This document shows, one piece after another, positions 16,158 through 25,994 of a stretch of 64,000 nt of DNA. Every line of letters begins with the position of its first letter. Position 1 is the first letter of the stretch. A model generated the notes under the pieces. It was not told the origin of the DNA, searched no databases, and saw only the letters and a list, made by a program, of their open reading frames with translations. A program made the position numbers and the translations under genes. This stretch comes from Pelagicoccus sp. SDUM812002 (lineage in GTDB: Bacteria > Verrucomicrobiota > Verrucomicrobiia > Opitutales > Opitutaceae): contig NZ_JARXHX010000003.1 in assembly GCF_031127835.1 (NCBI RefSeq), positions 372,001 through 436,000 of the forward strand, written 5' to 3'.

Positions 16158-17972
16158 ATGAGCGAGCAGCACTCAAACGCGCTGCCACGGCGCATCATTG
16201 TGATCGACGACACCGAATCGATCCACACCGATTTCGAAAAGGTACTCGCTCCAGCAGGTTCTAGCGAGAGCGAACTCGCCCTCGAGGAGCTCGATCGAAT
16301 CATGTTTGATGAGGAGGCGCGTCACACCGTTTCCAAAAATCAATTCAACTTCCAGATTGGTCATGCATACCAAGGAGAGGAGGGACTGAATAAAATCCTA
16401 GGCGCGAAAAAATCAGGATCGCCCTACTCCGTTGCCTTTGTGGACATGCGCATGCCGCCGGGCTGGGACGGCCTGAAAACAGTTGAAGCGATATCGAAAG
16501 CGGATCCTCACGTACAAATCGTAATATGTAGCGCCTACTCCGACTATTCATGGCGCGAAATTATCGAGCGAGTTGGCCATACCGATCGCTTGCTCATCCT
16601 GAAAAAACCTTTCGATCAGGCCGAGGTCTACCAACTTGCGGTCGCCCTGAGCGAAAAGTGGCATACCGAGAAAAGTACTCGGGACCTGCTCGCCGAGCTG
16701 GAGCAAAAAGTAGCTGATCGAACTCAGCAAATCTCCAAGGCGAACAAGAGTCTGAACTCCCTGAATTCTGAACTGCAGGTGGCCGTCGCTGAAGCTCGCG
16801 CCGCTGAGCGAGCAAAAGGTCGCTTCCTTGCGACAATGAGTCACGAAATCCGCACTACCTTGAACGGTATCATCGGCGCTTCCCACATGCTGAACCACAG
16901 CAACAGCTTGAACGATTCAGATCTCGAGTTCGCTAGTATCATTCAAAAGAGCGGCGACGCCCTGATGATCATTATCAACGACATTCTCGACTACTCGAAG
17001 TACGAAAACGGACAACTCGAGCTCGAGAAAATACCGTTCAGTCTCAAGGATCTGGCCAGAGAATGCACAAACCTGATGGAAAACGCGCTTACGCGGATGA
17101 ACATCAACTTGGTCCTCGAGCACGATGAGAAGCTCCCCGAACTCGTAGTCGGAGACCCCGCGCGAATCCGCCAAGTCATTCTCAACCTCCTGAACAACGC
17201 GTTCAAATTCGGCAGGGATGGAACGGTAACGCTATCTATCAAGGCAGAAGCTATCCACGAAAAATCGGCGACATTGCGAATCGAAATCTCCGACAACGGT
17301 ATAGGGATGTCTTCTGAAACGGTGGAACGTCTCTTCTCAGCGTTTATGCAGGCTGACTCCTCCACCACTCGGGAATACGGTGGTACCGGGCTCGGGCTCG
17401 CCATCTGCAAACTTCTAGCCGATGCCATGTCTGCACGGATCGACGTCACGAGCGAGTTGGGCAAAGGCTCATGCTTCGCCTTCGTCCTTGAGCTGCCATT
17501 CCCGAAGGAAAACGTGAAAGCGGTCCCAATCGAAAAAACGAGGAGCAACAAGCAGGAGACTGCTAGCGTTCGCAAAGCTGTAGACCTTGATTTCGGAGGC
17601 AAAAGAGTCCTCCTCGTAGACGACAACGCCATCAATCGAAAGCTCGGTAAGCGCTTCCTCGAACAAATGAAAGTCGGGGTGACTCTCGCTACCAATGGCT
17701 TGGAAGCTTTGGAGACCGCCACTCGAGAAGATTTCGACCTCATCTTGATGGACCTCCAGATGCCAGAGCTAGACGGTTTGGAAGCTACTCAAAAAATCAG
17801 GAGTAGCGGTAGTCCGAGAAGCGAGGTGCCCATCATAGCCCTCACCGCGAACGCGTTCAGCGATGTGCGCGATCAGTGCAAAGAGGCCGGAATGGATGAC
17901 TTCCTAACTAAGCCGCTGAGGGTTAACGAATTGGCCGATGCACTCGGCCGGTGGATAGTCGAAACGACATAG
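16158..17972 (+). CDS. Hybrid sensor kinase REC-HisKA-HATPase-REC
   Basis: A 604-residue soluble kinase. The N-terminal receiver has Asp17-Asp18, phosphoacceptor Asp96 and Lys near 150, with about 40 extra residues between the first strand and the phosphoacceptor. A coiled coil (about 170-220) leads to a HisKA domain with His229 in MSHEIRTTLNG; a Thr replaces the usual Pro after the His box. The ATPase domain has N (NLLNNAFKF), G1 (ISDNGIGM) and G2 (YGGTGLGLAI) boxes. The C-terminal receiver has phosphoacceptor Asp532 in LMDLQMPELDG. There are no membrane segments, so input probably arrives by phosphotransfer to the first receiver. The next gene, another kinase, starts 26 bases downstream. 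Confidence 0.92.
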   Translation: MSEQHSNALPRRIIVIDDTESIHTDFEKVLAPAGSSESELALEELDRIMFDEEARHTVSKNQFNFQIGHAYQGEEGLNKILGAKKSGSPYSVAFVDMRMPPGWDGLKTVEAISKADPHVQIVICSAYSDYSWREIIERVGHTDRLLILKKPFDQAEVYQLAVALSEKWHTEKSTRDLLAELEQKVADRTQQISKANKSLNSLNSELQVAVAEARAAERAKGRFLATMSHEIRTTLNGIIGASHMLNHSNSLNDSDLEFASIIQKSGDALMIIINDILDYSKYENGQLELEKIPFSLKDLARECTNLMENALTRMNINLVLEHDEKLPELVVGDPARIRQVILNLLNNAFKFGRDGTVTLSIKAEAIHEKSATLRIEISDNGIGMSSETVERLFSAFMQADSSTTREYGGTGLGLAICKLLADAMSARIDVTSELGKGSCFAFVLELPFPKENVKAVPIEKTRSNKQETASVRKAVDLDFGGKRVLLVDDNAINRKLGKRFLEQMKVGVTLATNGLEALETATREDFDLILMDLQMPELDGLEATQKIRSSGSPRSEVPIIALTANAFSDVRDQCKEAGMDDFLTKPLRVNELADALGRWIVETT

Positions 17973-17998
17973 GTCTCGAAGCCCGCAGATATCAAAAA

Positions 17999-20900
17999 AT
18001 GAAGCTTATCGCTGCCATCATTGTCGTTGCGCTTGCTTGCGATCTCCTCGCAGCGCCCCAAAAGAAGCTAAACCTCAGAGGCATCCCCTTTTACCAAATC
18101 TACGAGGAGAAGGACATCGGAAACAGTTCGAGCTCAAACTTCATCACTACTGCCCCCGATGGCAGACTCTTCTTCGGATGCGAAAATGGGATTCACTCAT
18201 TTGACGGTACCAGCTGGAAACACCTCCTTGAGACACCCTCCACTCGAGAGAAGATTCGGTGCATCGCTTGGACTCCAAACGGGGTCTTTGCGGCGGGTTA
18301 TGGCACCATCGGCAAGCTTGATTTCACTGGGCCAACAGGTATCCGATTCGACCGCTTGAACCCTCTCCCGCTTACCGACTACAATAGCGAGTACTACTCC
18401 AAGATCCACCAGCAAGGCCAAATCCTCTACTTCATCGGACAACGAAGTGTCGCCTACCTAGATCTCGAAAATATGGAGTACGCCGCCACCTCGTTCGACT
18501 CATGGGTCAAGGGCTCCACTATCCACCAAGGTACGCTCCTGGTAGCAACGACACGCGACGGAATTGTCGTGTTCGACGGCTTCTCACACTCTACTCACCC
18601 CGCGTTCACGCGATTCAACGACAAGCACGTCATCCTCGAAATCGAGTCTAGCGAGTCTGGCGAAATCTACTTTACCACCGAGAGCAAAGAGATCTACCGG
18701 ATCCCTGCGGGGGAGCCCATCGACAAGTTCACCCGCTTCGCTTTCGAGGCGGAAGGCGTTATCCGGGACCTTGAATTCGTTGAGGACAACAAGTTGGCGA
18801 TCAGCGTAGCTCACAAGGGCATCTACTTCGTCAATCGACAAGGAGACATCCTTTCCACTTTGGAGAGAGACCACGACTATAGATGGGTCGGTTCGAACTC
18901 TCTGCACCTCGACGAAAATAAGACTCTCTGGGTCCAATTCAACTCTACCGTCGGCAAGGTCATAATCGACAGTCCCGTCTCCCAAATCGACGAGAGACTG
19001 AGCATGGGGGTCGAGTACCCAATCGCCCACGAAGCTGGAGGAAAAGTGTGGATTCGCACCAACGGGAGGCTGCTCGAGCCGGCCTTCACTGAGTTCGGAA
19101 GCCTGAAAGGATTTAAGGACTCCACTCCAGGCTTGGATCGATCTGTAGTCGCTGCCGTCTCAACCAAAGAGGAGCTCTATTTCCAAGCGGGTGATTCGAC
19201 TTTCATCCTGGAAAACGGCAACCACCAAAATCTTGGCAAGACAGGATTCATCGAACGTATGGTTCTATTCGAAGGGGATCCAAATCGCTTCTTCGCCTCA
19301 ACACCCGATTCGCTCATCCTCATGCATCGAGAAAAAGATGAAATGATAAAGGAGGACCAGATCCTTCACCGGGCAGGACATATCAATAAAATCGCTCGAT
19401 CTTCGAAAAACGTTTTTTGGCTCGAAATTGGTATCGGCCAAATCGGCCGTGCGTGGGTCGAAAACGGACGGATCAAGTATCAGCTCTTAACGCAAGAAAA
19501 TGGACTACCATCCGATTGGGTTGCCGTTTGGGAGCACGAAGGGGAAGTCCTGTTTACCTCCCGCGCTGGAATCTACGAGTTCATACCGAGCCTCTCCAAG
19601 TTCCGAAAGACGCATTTACTAGAAGCTTACTTGCCATCGGAAGATATCTTCCACCGCGTCGCCACTGATCCTTCGGGTAATATTTGGGCGTCACATGAGA
19701 AATTTAACTACATCTTATGGAAGCAAGCGGATGGTTCATACAAGAAAGACGCCATTACCCTCAGTCAATTAGGCGACCAATACTTCAACCAATTTAAGTT
19801 TCTCTCGAATGGAGACGCTATTCTCCTCACTGCTAATGAACTCTTCCACATTGACGGAGAAAGGCTGAAGGAACCATTCGATTCTCCTAAGCGAAACCTT
19901 TTCCTCTTCGAAATATCGGACATAGAGGGATCTTCGAACTACTACATAAATTCAGGATTCGAATCGACCCCCAAACGACTCGAGTTCGCCAGCGATCGAC
20001 GAAACCTCACCTTCCGAGCTGGGGACACTAATTCCGCGACCACCAAACCTCCTCTTTATCAGTACTTCTTGGAGGGCATGTCCCAGGATTGGTCAAAATG
20101 GAGCACTTCGAACGAGGTGAATTTCACCAAGCTTGACGCAGGAGAGTTTACGCTGCGTATCCGAGCCCGGCCTAACGAGTCCGTCCCCCCAGAGGAAATC
20201 TCTATAGTCCTATTCATCGAGCCTACCCTATTCGAAACACCCTTAGCGTACCTCACCTACGTCACCGCATTCGGTGTTGTATTATATTTCGGATACAATC
20301 ATCTAGCTAAAAACCTTAAGCACGCCAACCTCAAGCTTGAGAGCATGGTGGAGGAACGCACTAAGGAAATCGAAAGCAAGAACGACGAGCTTCGAAAAAA
20401 TGCGAGCGAGCTCACTTACGCCCTAGAAGAACTTGGCAACGCTCAGGACCTCCTCATGTGCACTTCTAGAAAAGCGGGCATGGCAGAGGTCGCCACCAAT
20501 GTCCTGCACAATGTGGGTAACGTTCTGAACAGTATCAACGTGGCCCTGATGACCCTTTCCGAAAGACTCTCCCAGGAGCGCGTCAAAAAACTCGTTCTCG
20601 TTTCGCAGATGATCAACGCGCATCGAGAAAACCTGGCCGAATTCCTGACCAACGACCCGAAGGGCAGATCAATCCCCGCCTACCTCACGCAACTTTCGAA
20701 GGTTTTAGCAGACGACAACTCGCACTACCAGCTCGAGGTCGAATGCATGCAGGAAAACATCGAGCACGTGAAGAAAATCATTACGACTCAGCAGACCCAC
20801 GCAAAAACGGTCGAAGTCCTCCAGACTTTCAAGATAGAGAAGCTTTTCGACGACGCACTCGAAATGACGACCGGAAACTTGGAGTATTCATTTTATGAAG

Positions 20901-21334
20901 TCGTGAGAGACTTCGAACCCGACCTCGAAATCGAGACCGACAAGCACAGCCTCCTTCAGATGATCACTAACTTCATCAAGAACGCAAAGGAGTCCATCAT
21001 AGAGTCTGGCAAGCCTTTAGGGCTTATCACCCTCTCTGCAAAAACTACAGCGAATAAAGAGAATATTCGTATCCAGATTTCGGATAACGGCCTAGGCATA
21101 TCGGAAGAAAACGAACGCATGATTTTCACCCATGGATTCACGACGAAGTCCGATGGGCACGGATTCGGGATGCACAGCTGCGCCAACGCCGCTAAAAAAT
21201 TAGGCGGCAGCCTCCATATAAAGAGCGAAGGCATCGGAAGCGGAGCAACCGTCACTTTAGTCCTCCCAGTTTCAGCGAAGAGCAAATATCGCCCAAGGAC
21301 TGCAAGCGAACTGACCTCCTACTCTCGAAATTAA
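17999..21334 (+). CDS. Beta-propeller (Y_Y_Y) sensor histidine kinase
   Basis: A membrane sensor of 1111 residues. A signal peptide (MKLIAAIIVVALACDLLAA) precedes a long periplasmic part with propeller-like repeats, for example DGRLFFGCENGIHSFDGTSW, and a Y_Y_Y domain (about 680-760: YQYFLEGMSQDWSKWS). One membrane helix (about 760-780), a coiled coil and the kinase core follow. The phosphoacceptor box is AEVATNVLHNVGNVLNS (His837), not the usual SHELRTPL. The ATPase domain ends with FTHGFTTKSDGHGFGMHSCA. No receiver or DNA-binding domain is fused. Together with the preceding hybrid kinase it may form a phosphorelay. I chose ATG 17999; a GTG at 17951 overlaps the upstream gene. Confidence 0.88.
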   Translation: MKLIAAIIVVALACDLLAAPQKKLNLRGIPFYQIYEEKDIGNSSSSNFITTAPDGRLFFGCENGIHSFDGTSWKHLLETPSTREKIRCIAWTPNGVFAAGYGTIGKLDFTGPTGIRFDRLNPLPLTDYNSEYYSKIHQQGQILYFIGQRSVAYLDLENMEYAATSFDSWVKGSTIHQGTLLVATTRDGIVVFDGFSHSTHPAFTRFNDKHVILEIESSESGEIYFTTESKEIYRIPAGEPIDKFTRFAFEAEGVIRDLEFVEDNKLAISVAHKGIYFVNRQGDILSTLERDHDYRWVGSNSLHLDENKTLWVQFNSTVGKVIIDSPVSQIDERLSMGVEYPIAHEAGGKVWIRTNGRLLEPAFTEFGSLKGFKDSTPGLDRSVVAAVSTKEELYFQAGDSTFILENGNHQNLGKTGFIERMVLFEGDPNRFFASTPDSLILMHREKDEMIKEDQILHRAGHINKIARSSKNVFWLEIGIGQIGRAWVENGRIKYQLLTQENGLPSDWVAVWEHEGEVLFTSRAGIYEFIPSLSKFRKTHLLEAYLPSEDIFHRVATDPSGNIWASHEKFNYILWKQADGSYKKDAITLSQLGDQYFNQFKFLSNGDAILLTANELFHIDGERLKEPFDSPKRNLFLFEISDIEGSSNYYINSGFESTPKRLEFASDRRNLTFRAGDTNSATTKPPLYQYFLEGMSQDWSKWSTSNEVNFTKLDAGEFTLRIRARPNESVPPEEISIVLFIEPTLFETPLAYLTYVTAFGVVLYFGYNHLAKNLKHANLKLESMVEERTKEIESKNDELRKNASELTYALEELGNAQDLLMCTSRKAGMAEVATNVLHNVGNVLNSINVALMTLSERLSQERVKKLVLVSQMINAHRENLAEFLTNDPKGRSIPAYLTQLSKVLADDNSHYQLEVECMQENIEHVKKIITTQQTHAKTVEVLQTFKIEKLFDDALEMTTGNLEYSFYEVVRDFEPDLEIETDKHSLLQMITNFIKNAKESIIESGKPLGLITLSAKTTANKENIRIQISDNGLGISEENERMIFTHGFTTKSDGHGFGMHSCANAAKKLGGSLHIKSEGIGSGATVTLVLPVSAKSKYRPRTASELTSYSRN

Positions 21335-21342
21335 GCTTTCGA

Positions 21343-22674
21343 CTACTTCGCCAAGCCGAATCGCTTGGTAAACGGATAGTAGATCATGACAGGGCGTCCG
21401 ACAACCGCCTCAGGAGGCACATAACCCCAGACGCGCCCATCCGAACTGTTGTGACTATTGTCACCGATAGCAAAAAAGTGCCCGTCAGGAACGGTCTGCT
21501 CAGTCGATAAATCAACGGTCAGACTTCTTTCATCCTTCATCGTAGTATAGCCGCCGTAGTTATCCTCCATTTTGGAGTTCTTCTCGAACGCGACCGAACC
21601 AGTAGCTGGCTCGCCGTTCACGTAAAGGGTGCTCCCTTCGACCTTCACCGTATCACCCGGTGTGCCCACCAAGCGCTTGATGTAGAACTTGTCCTCCGCT
21701 ACCGCGGGGATCGAATCAGTCTTGAAAACGAAGCCGTCCCCAACTTTTGGCGACACGAAATGATAGGACATGCGATCGACGAAAAGTTGGTCGCCCGTCA
21801 TCAGGTCAAACGAAAGCAAGCTCTCCCCCTCTTCCACCATACGCCCGGTGCGCAGTAGGTAGACCGTCACGTTCATGTTTCGTCCAGTACGCGGGTCATA
21901 GATAGTCTCCTTCTTCGTCCCGGCAAACGATCCTTGGCTCAAACCGCCACGCTCAATCAATCGGTCGTAAGGAGAGACCACTCCCGCTTTCTGCAACGGT
22001 AACAATACTTGCCGGTCCAAGTTGAAATCGGAAGGATACTTGAAGGAAACACTCTCATCGCCCACATAGAGTACGCGCTCAGCTCCGGGGGCGTTGATGA
22101 CAAAATAACGCTTCACATTAGCGGGCCGCTCGAAGATTCGATAAGAGCCGCTACCCGTCTTCACCATAGGTATCAGCAACTCGCCGCTCGTCGGGGCTGT
22201 CACGTCATAGTGTTTCGCTCCGAAGCTCACGAAACGGAAAGCTCTTTCTATGACATTCGGCTTCTCTGCGTCATCCGCGTAAACCTCGCCGGTCATCCCG
22301 TAGTAGCTAGGCCACATGGAATTGGTCGGGATCTTGAAAGGCTTGATGAAAAAGGTAGTGAAGCCGACGTAGATGATCAGCGCCGCAAAAAAGAACTCCA
22401 CGTTCTCCGCCATCGAACCGCGGGGATAATAGTTTCCACCCACATGCTCCATGTGCTCCTTCAAGGACTCGATCGAGGCGCGCAAGCGACTGTCCGCGGA
22501 CTCAGACTTGTCCCTCATGCCAGACTTCACCTCTTCGCTCAGTCGCAGCAGCGTTGAAACCTCGGTTTCGCTCAGGCGATCCTTACGGAAATGGTATACC
22601 TTTCCCGCGTGGTAGAGCCAATTCTTGGCGGTTTCCCGTAACTTCTTGGATTCGGATTTAAACAGAGAAAACAT
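21343..22674 (-). CDS. lepB: Signal peptidase I with large insertion
   Basis: A 443-residue S26 protease that removes signal peptides from exported proteins. An N-terminal cytoplasmic region of about 90 residues, predicted helical, precedes a membrane segment (about 92-110). The catalytic Ser119 is in PTNSMWPSYYG and Lys333 in FYIKRLVGTPGDTV; the C-terminal box is GDNSHNSSDGRVWGYVP. The spacing between Ser and Lys is 214 residues against about 55 in the E. coli enzyme, because of an insert of about 160 residues. The gene follows lepA, as in the classic lepA-lepB order. Confidence 0.92.
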   Translation of the reverse strand: MFSLFKSESKKLRETAKNWLYHAGKVYHFRKDRLSETEVSTLLRLSEEVKSGMRDKSESADSRLRASIESLKEHMEHVGGNYYPRGSMAENVEFFFAALIIYVGFTTFFIKPFKIPTNSMWPSYYGMTGEVYADDAEKPNVIERAFRFVSFGAKHYDVTAPTSGELLIPMVKTGSGSYRIFERPANVKRYFVINAPGAERVLYVGDESVSFKYPSDFNLDRQVLLPLQKAGVVSPYDRLIERGGLSQGSFAGTKKETIYDPRTGRNMNVTVYLLRTGRMVEEGESLLSFDLMTGDQLFVDRMSYHFVSPKVGDGFVFKTDSIPAVAEDKFYIKRLVGTPGDTVKVEGSTLYVNGEPATGSVAFEKNSKMEDNYGGYTTMKDERSLTVDLSTEQTVPDGHFFAIGDNSHNSSDGRVWGYVPPEAVVGRPVMIYYPFTKRFGLAK

Positions 22675-22835
22675 AGGGCTTCGCTTGAGGAAAGCCAGAC
22701 ACTGGCCAGCCGATTTCGATCCCGCGAGCGAAAAATCCCCCGAAATCTAGTCGTAACGCGACGCCTCCGCTCAACAGCAAGGTGGGAGCGTGCTTGTCAC
22801 GCGATAAACAGCGAGGCGACCCGTACACTGCGACA

Positions 22836-24632
22836 CTAGTCGTTCTTCAAAACTTTGATGAAAGCGTCCGGTGGGATGGAAACATTGCCGATGTTCTTCA
22901 TCTTCCGCTTACCTTCCTTCTGCTTGTCGAGCAGCTTTCGCTTACGGGAGATATCGCCGCCGTAACACTTCGCCGTCACGTCCTTGCGCATAGTTCGCAC
23001 ATTGTCGCGAGCCACGATCTTGCCGCCAATCGCTGCCTGAACCGCTATCTTGAAAAGGTGCGGCGGAATGATGTCCGCCAGTTTCGTGCAAAGCTCGCCA
23101 CCCTTCGTGTGCGCCTTCTCGCTGTGGACGATCGAGGAAAACGCGTCCACAGGCTCGCCGTTGACGAGGATATCCATCTTGACCAGTTTGGCCGGGCGGT
23201 ACTCGCCGAGCTCGTACTCCATAGAGCCATAGCCGCGGGTAATGCTCTTCAGGCGGTCGTTGAAATCGACCAGGATTTCGTTGAGCGGCAAAACGCACTC
23301 GAGGATCAGGCGCGTGCCATCGAGCGTATCGGTCCGTTCGCAGGAGCCACGCTTTTCCATAACCAAAGCCAAGATGTCTCCCACGCACTCGTTTGGTACG
23401 TGGATGTGAGCCACGATGGTCGGCTCGTAAATCGTTTCGATGTGCGACGGGTCAGGGAGATTGATCGGATTATCGATCTCGACCTCGTCACCGTTTTGCT
23501 TCAGCACCTTGTATACAACGCTTGGATACGTGGAGATAATTTCTACCCCATACTCCCGGCGGATACGCTCTTGGATGATTTCCATGTGCAGGAGCCCCAA
23601 GAACCCACAACGGAAGCCGAAGCCAAGAGCAACGGAGCTCTCCGCCTGGAAGCTGAAGGCCGCGTCATTGAGCTGCAGCTTGCCCATGCTGCTCTTGAGT
23701 TTCTCGAAATCGTTCGTCTCCACCGGATAGATACCGCTGAAAACCATGGGGCGGACGACCTTGTATCCGGGAAGCATCTCAGCGGCAGGATTCGCATTCT
23801 GAGTGATGGTATCACCCACTTTGATATCCGCCGGATTCTTGATGTTGCACACCATGTAGCCGACATCCCCCGCCTGTAGCGAATCCACCTTTTTCTGAGC
23901 AGGAGTGAAAACGCCTACTTCCTTCACCTCGGCGCGGGTGTGGTCGCTCATCATGAGGACTTGGTCCTTTGGCTTGATAGAGCCGGAAAAGACGCGCACA
24001 AAAGCGATCGCTCCGCGGTAGGCGTCGTAAATGGAGTCGAACACCAAACAACGAGTCGCCTCGTAATCGGTCCAGCGCGGCGGCGGGATTCGGTTTACCA
24101 CCGCTTCCAAAATATCTTCGATGCCGATGCCCGTTTTACCGCTAGCCAAGATCGCGTCCTCGGCAGGAATCGCCAGGAGATCCTCCAGCTGCTGCAAGCA
24201 CAGGTCGAGATCAGCGCTCGGCAAATCGATCTTGTTAATTACCGGTATGATGGTCAGCCCCTGCTCTTCCGCAAGATGGGCATTGGCCACCGTTTGAGCT
24301 TCCACGCCCTGCGCCGCGTCGATAAGTAAAAGGGCCCCTTCGCAAGCCGCCAAACTACGCGACACTTCGTAAGAGAAGTCCACATGCCCCGGCGTGTCCG
24401 CCAAGTTGAGCTGATAAGTCGTGCCGTCTTTGGACGGGTACAGCAGCGTTACCGGGTGGCTCTTGATAGTGATACCACGCTCGCGCTCCAGATCCATCGA
24501 GTCCAAGTGTTGGGCTTCGAGGACGCGCTGAGCGACCGTGTTGGTGTATTCCAGCAGACGGTCGGACAGAGTCGTCTTCCCATGGTCCACATGGGCAATG
24601 ATGCTAAAGTTGCGCTTATTTACCGTCTCCAT
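22836..24632 (-). CDS. lepA: Elongation factor 4 (LepA)
   Basis: A 598-residue ribosomal GTPase. G-domain motifs are IAHVDHGKTTLSDRL (G1), DTPGHVDFSYEVSRSL (G3) and NKIDLPSAD (G4). The LepA-specific C-terminal domain follows (KITAKCYGGD-type segment with RKRKLLDKQKEGKRKMK). The factor acts on stalled or mistranslocated ribosomes. It is about full family length (599 in E. coli). A long open frame on the opposite strand here is a codon-bias shadow. Confidence 0.97.
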   Translation of the reverse strand: METVNKRNFSIIAHVDHGKTTLSDRLLEYTNTVAQRVLEAQHLDSMDLERERGITIKSHPVTLLYPSKDGTTYQLNLADTPGHVDFSYEVSRSLAACEGALLLIDAAQGVEAQTVANAHLAEEQGLTIIPVINKIDLPSADLDLCLQQLEDLLAIPAEDAILASGKTGIGIEDILEAVVNRIPPPRWTDYEATRCLVFDSIYDAYRGAIAFVRVFSGSIKPKDQVLMMSDHTRAEVKEVGVFTPAQKKVDSLQAGDVGYMVCNIKNPADIKVGDTITQNANPAAEMLPGYKVVRPMVFSGIYPVETNDFEKLKSSMGKLQLNDAAFSFQAESSVALGFGFRCGFLGLLHMEIIQERIRREYGVEIISTYPSVVYKVLKQNGDEVEIDNPINLPDPSHIETIYEPTIVAHIHVPNECVGDILALVMEKRGSCERTDTLDGTRLILECVLPLNEILVDFNDRLKSITRGYGSMEYELGEYRPAKLVKMDILVNGEPVDAFSSIVHSEKAHTKGGELCTKLADIIPPHLFKIAVQAAIGGKIVARDNVRTMRKDVTAKCYGGDISRKRKLLDKQKEGKRKMKNIGNVSIPPDAFIKVLKND

Positions 24633-24968
24633 TCGAAAAGCGGAAGAAGTTGAGCACTCCTTCCAAAGCTTTCAAGTCGGGAGTTTGCTTGTGGAAAAAC
24701 CGGCATTCACTCCTTCAGGCCGCAAAAGCCGTTCCAAATCCCGCACGACGCAAGGAATATCACACTTTCAAGCGCGCTTATTACATCGTGGTGTCGCATT
24801 CCCCACCTGGCGTTGCTCAAACAATCGGCTTTCTTCACAGTCGCACTTTCACCGAAAATGCCACAGTATCGATAAAGCCCCCTACCACCGGCCGAAAAGT
24901 GGAAGAATCGCGCCCGTTCTGGCTGGCCACCAGATGGCATGCGAAAGACGACGGCTTCTACTCGCCTT
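24633..24968. other. Gene-free stretch between fabD and lepA
   Basis: A 336-base region upstream of leftward lepA and downstream of leftward fabD. Short open frames on both strands show no family pattern, no ribosome binding site and no consistent codon use. It presumably holds the lepA promoter; I see no clear terminator or repeat. Confidence 0.5.
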
Positions 24969-25868
24969 CTACAAGTCAGCCCAGGTCTCGAAACTAGCGT
25001 TCGCCCAATCCTTGTTGGTCCGCTTGACTTGTCCCTTTAAAACCCCGCCAACTCCGAGCTCCCAGAACAGGTCCGCTCCAGCCGCAGCTGCATTCACCAG
25101 GCAATCCTCCCACAGCACGGACGAGACAACTTGCTTAACGAGGGCTTCGCGAATCGCGGTCGGCTCGGAAACCTCCTTGCCCGTGGTGTTTGTGAAAATC
25201 GTGTAGCTCGGCTCCTGAAAGCTCACGCTCTCCAAGTAAGAAGCAAAGCGTTCGCGCGCCGGCTCCATGAGGCGGCTGTGGTAGGCGCCCGCTACATCGA
25301 GCTCCATTACGCGGCGAAACCCTTTCTCTTTTCCGGCTGCGACCGCAGCGACGATCTTATCCTTTTCGCCGGAAATTACGATTTGTCCCGGGCAATTAAG
25401 GTTGGCCATCTGCACGTCCATTTCTTCGCAAAAGGAGGCGACCACGTCCCGCTCAACGCCTATCACCGCGGCCATAGAGCCCTTGCTCGCTTCACAGGCT
25501 TCCTGCATCAAGCGGCCTCGCTCGGCCACGACTTTCAAGCCCGTCTCGAAATCGAAAACCCCAGCCGCGGTCAAGGCAGTCACCTCGCCGAGGCTTAGTC
25601 CCATAGCGATCGAAACATCGCCAAGCTTGCCTTGGGATTTCAAGATCTCAAACATCGCCATCCCATGCACGAAGAGAGCGGGCTGGCACACTTTCGTCTC
25701 AGTTAGCGACTCCTGCGGCCCTTCGAAGCTTAGCTCGCTGAGCTTCCATCCGAGAATCTCGTCGGCCTTGTCGTAATGGGAGCGAGCAATCTCGCTGTTC
25801 TCATAGAGATCCTTGCCCATGCCCACTTTCTGGGCGCCTTGTCCTGAAAACATCAAAGCGGTCGTCAT
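24969..25868 (-). CDS. fabD: Malonyl-CoA:ACP transacylase
   Basis: A 299-residue fatty acid synthesis enzyme that loads malonyl groups onto acyl carrier protein. Motifs: FSGQGAQKVGMGKDL at the start, nucleophile Ser92 in GLSLGE and catalytic His197 in AGAYHSRLM, matching Ser92/His201 of the E. coli enzyme. A Leu replaces the more common His before the Ser, a variant I believe occurs in other lineages. The ATG at 25868 begins right at the conserved N-terminus; the frame is open further upstream but encodes no family sequence. No other fab gene is adjacent. Confidence 0.94.
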   Translation of the reverse strand: MTTALMFSGQGAQKVGMGKDLYENSEIARSHYDKADEILGWKLSELSFEGPQESLTETKVCQPALFVHGMAMFEILKSQGKLGDVSIAMGLSLGEVTALTAAGVFDFETGLKVVAERGRLMQEACEASKGSMAAVIGVERDVVASFCEEMDVQMANLNCPGQIVISGEKDKIVAAVAAGKEKGFRRVMELDVAGAYHSRLMEPARERFASYLESVSFQEPSYTIFTNTTGKEVSEPTAIREALVKQVVSSVLWEDCLVNAAAAGADLFWELGVGGVLKGQVKRTNKDWANASFETWADL

Positions 25869-25994
25869 AAGGGCAGACTTGCCAATAGAAAAATACCGCC
25901 AAAGCAAGCAACAAAGCCTTCGAACAGGACTACAGCCCCACTCCGAAAATGCTGAGGGCACCCCATTACACGAAAGCCGGAAGCAAAACCAAAC

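Noticed and set aside
22782-23879. Long open frame on the plus strand inside lepA
   Set aside because: It is an opposite-strand shadow of lepA codons with no family similarity.
24707-24940. 77-codon open frame on the minus strand upstream of lepA
   Set aside because: No ribosome binding site, no family similarity and a composition unlike the neighbours.
25560-25600. GLSLGE in FabD as a damaged active site
   Set aside because: The Ser and the distal His are kept, and I recall the Leu variant from other lineages; not a sign of inactivation.
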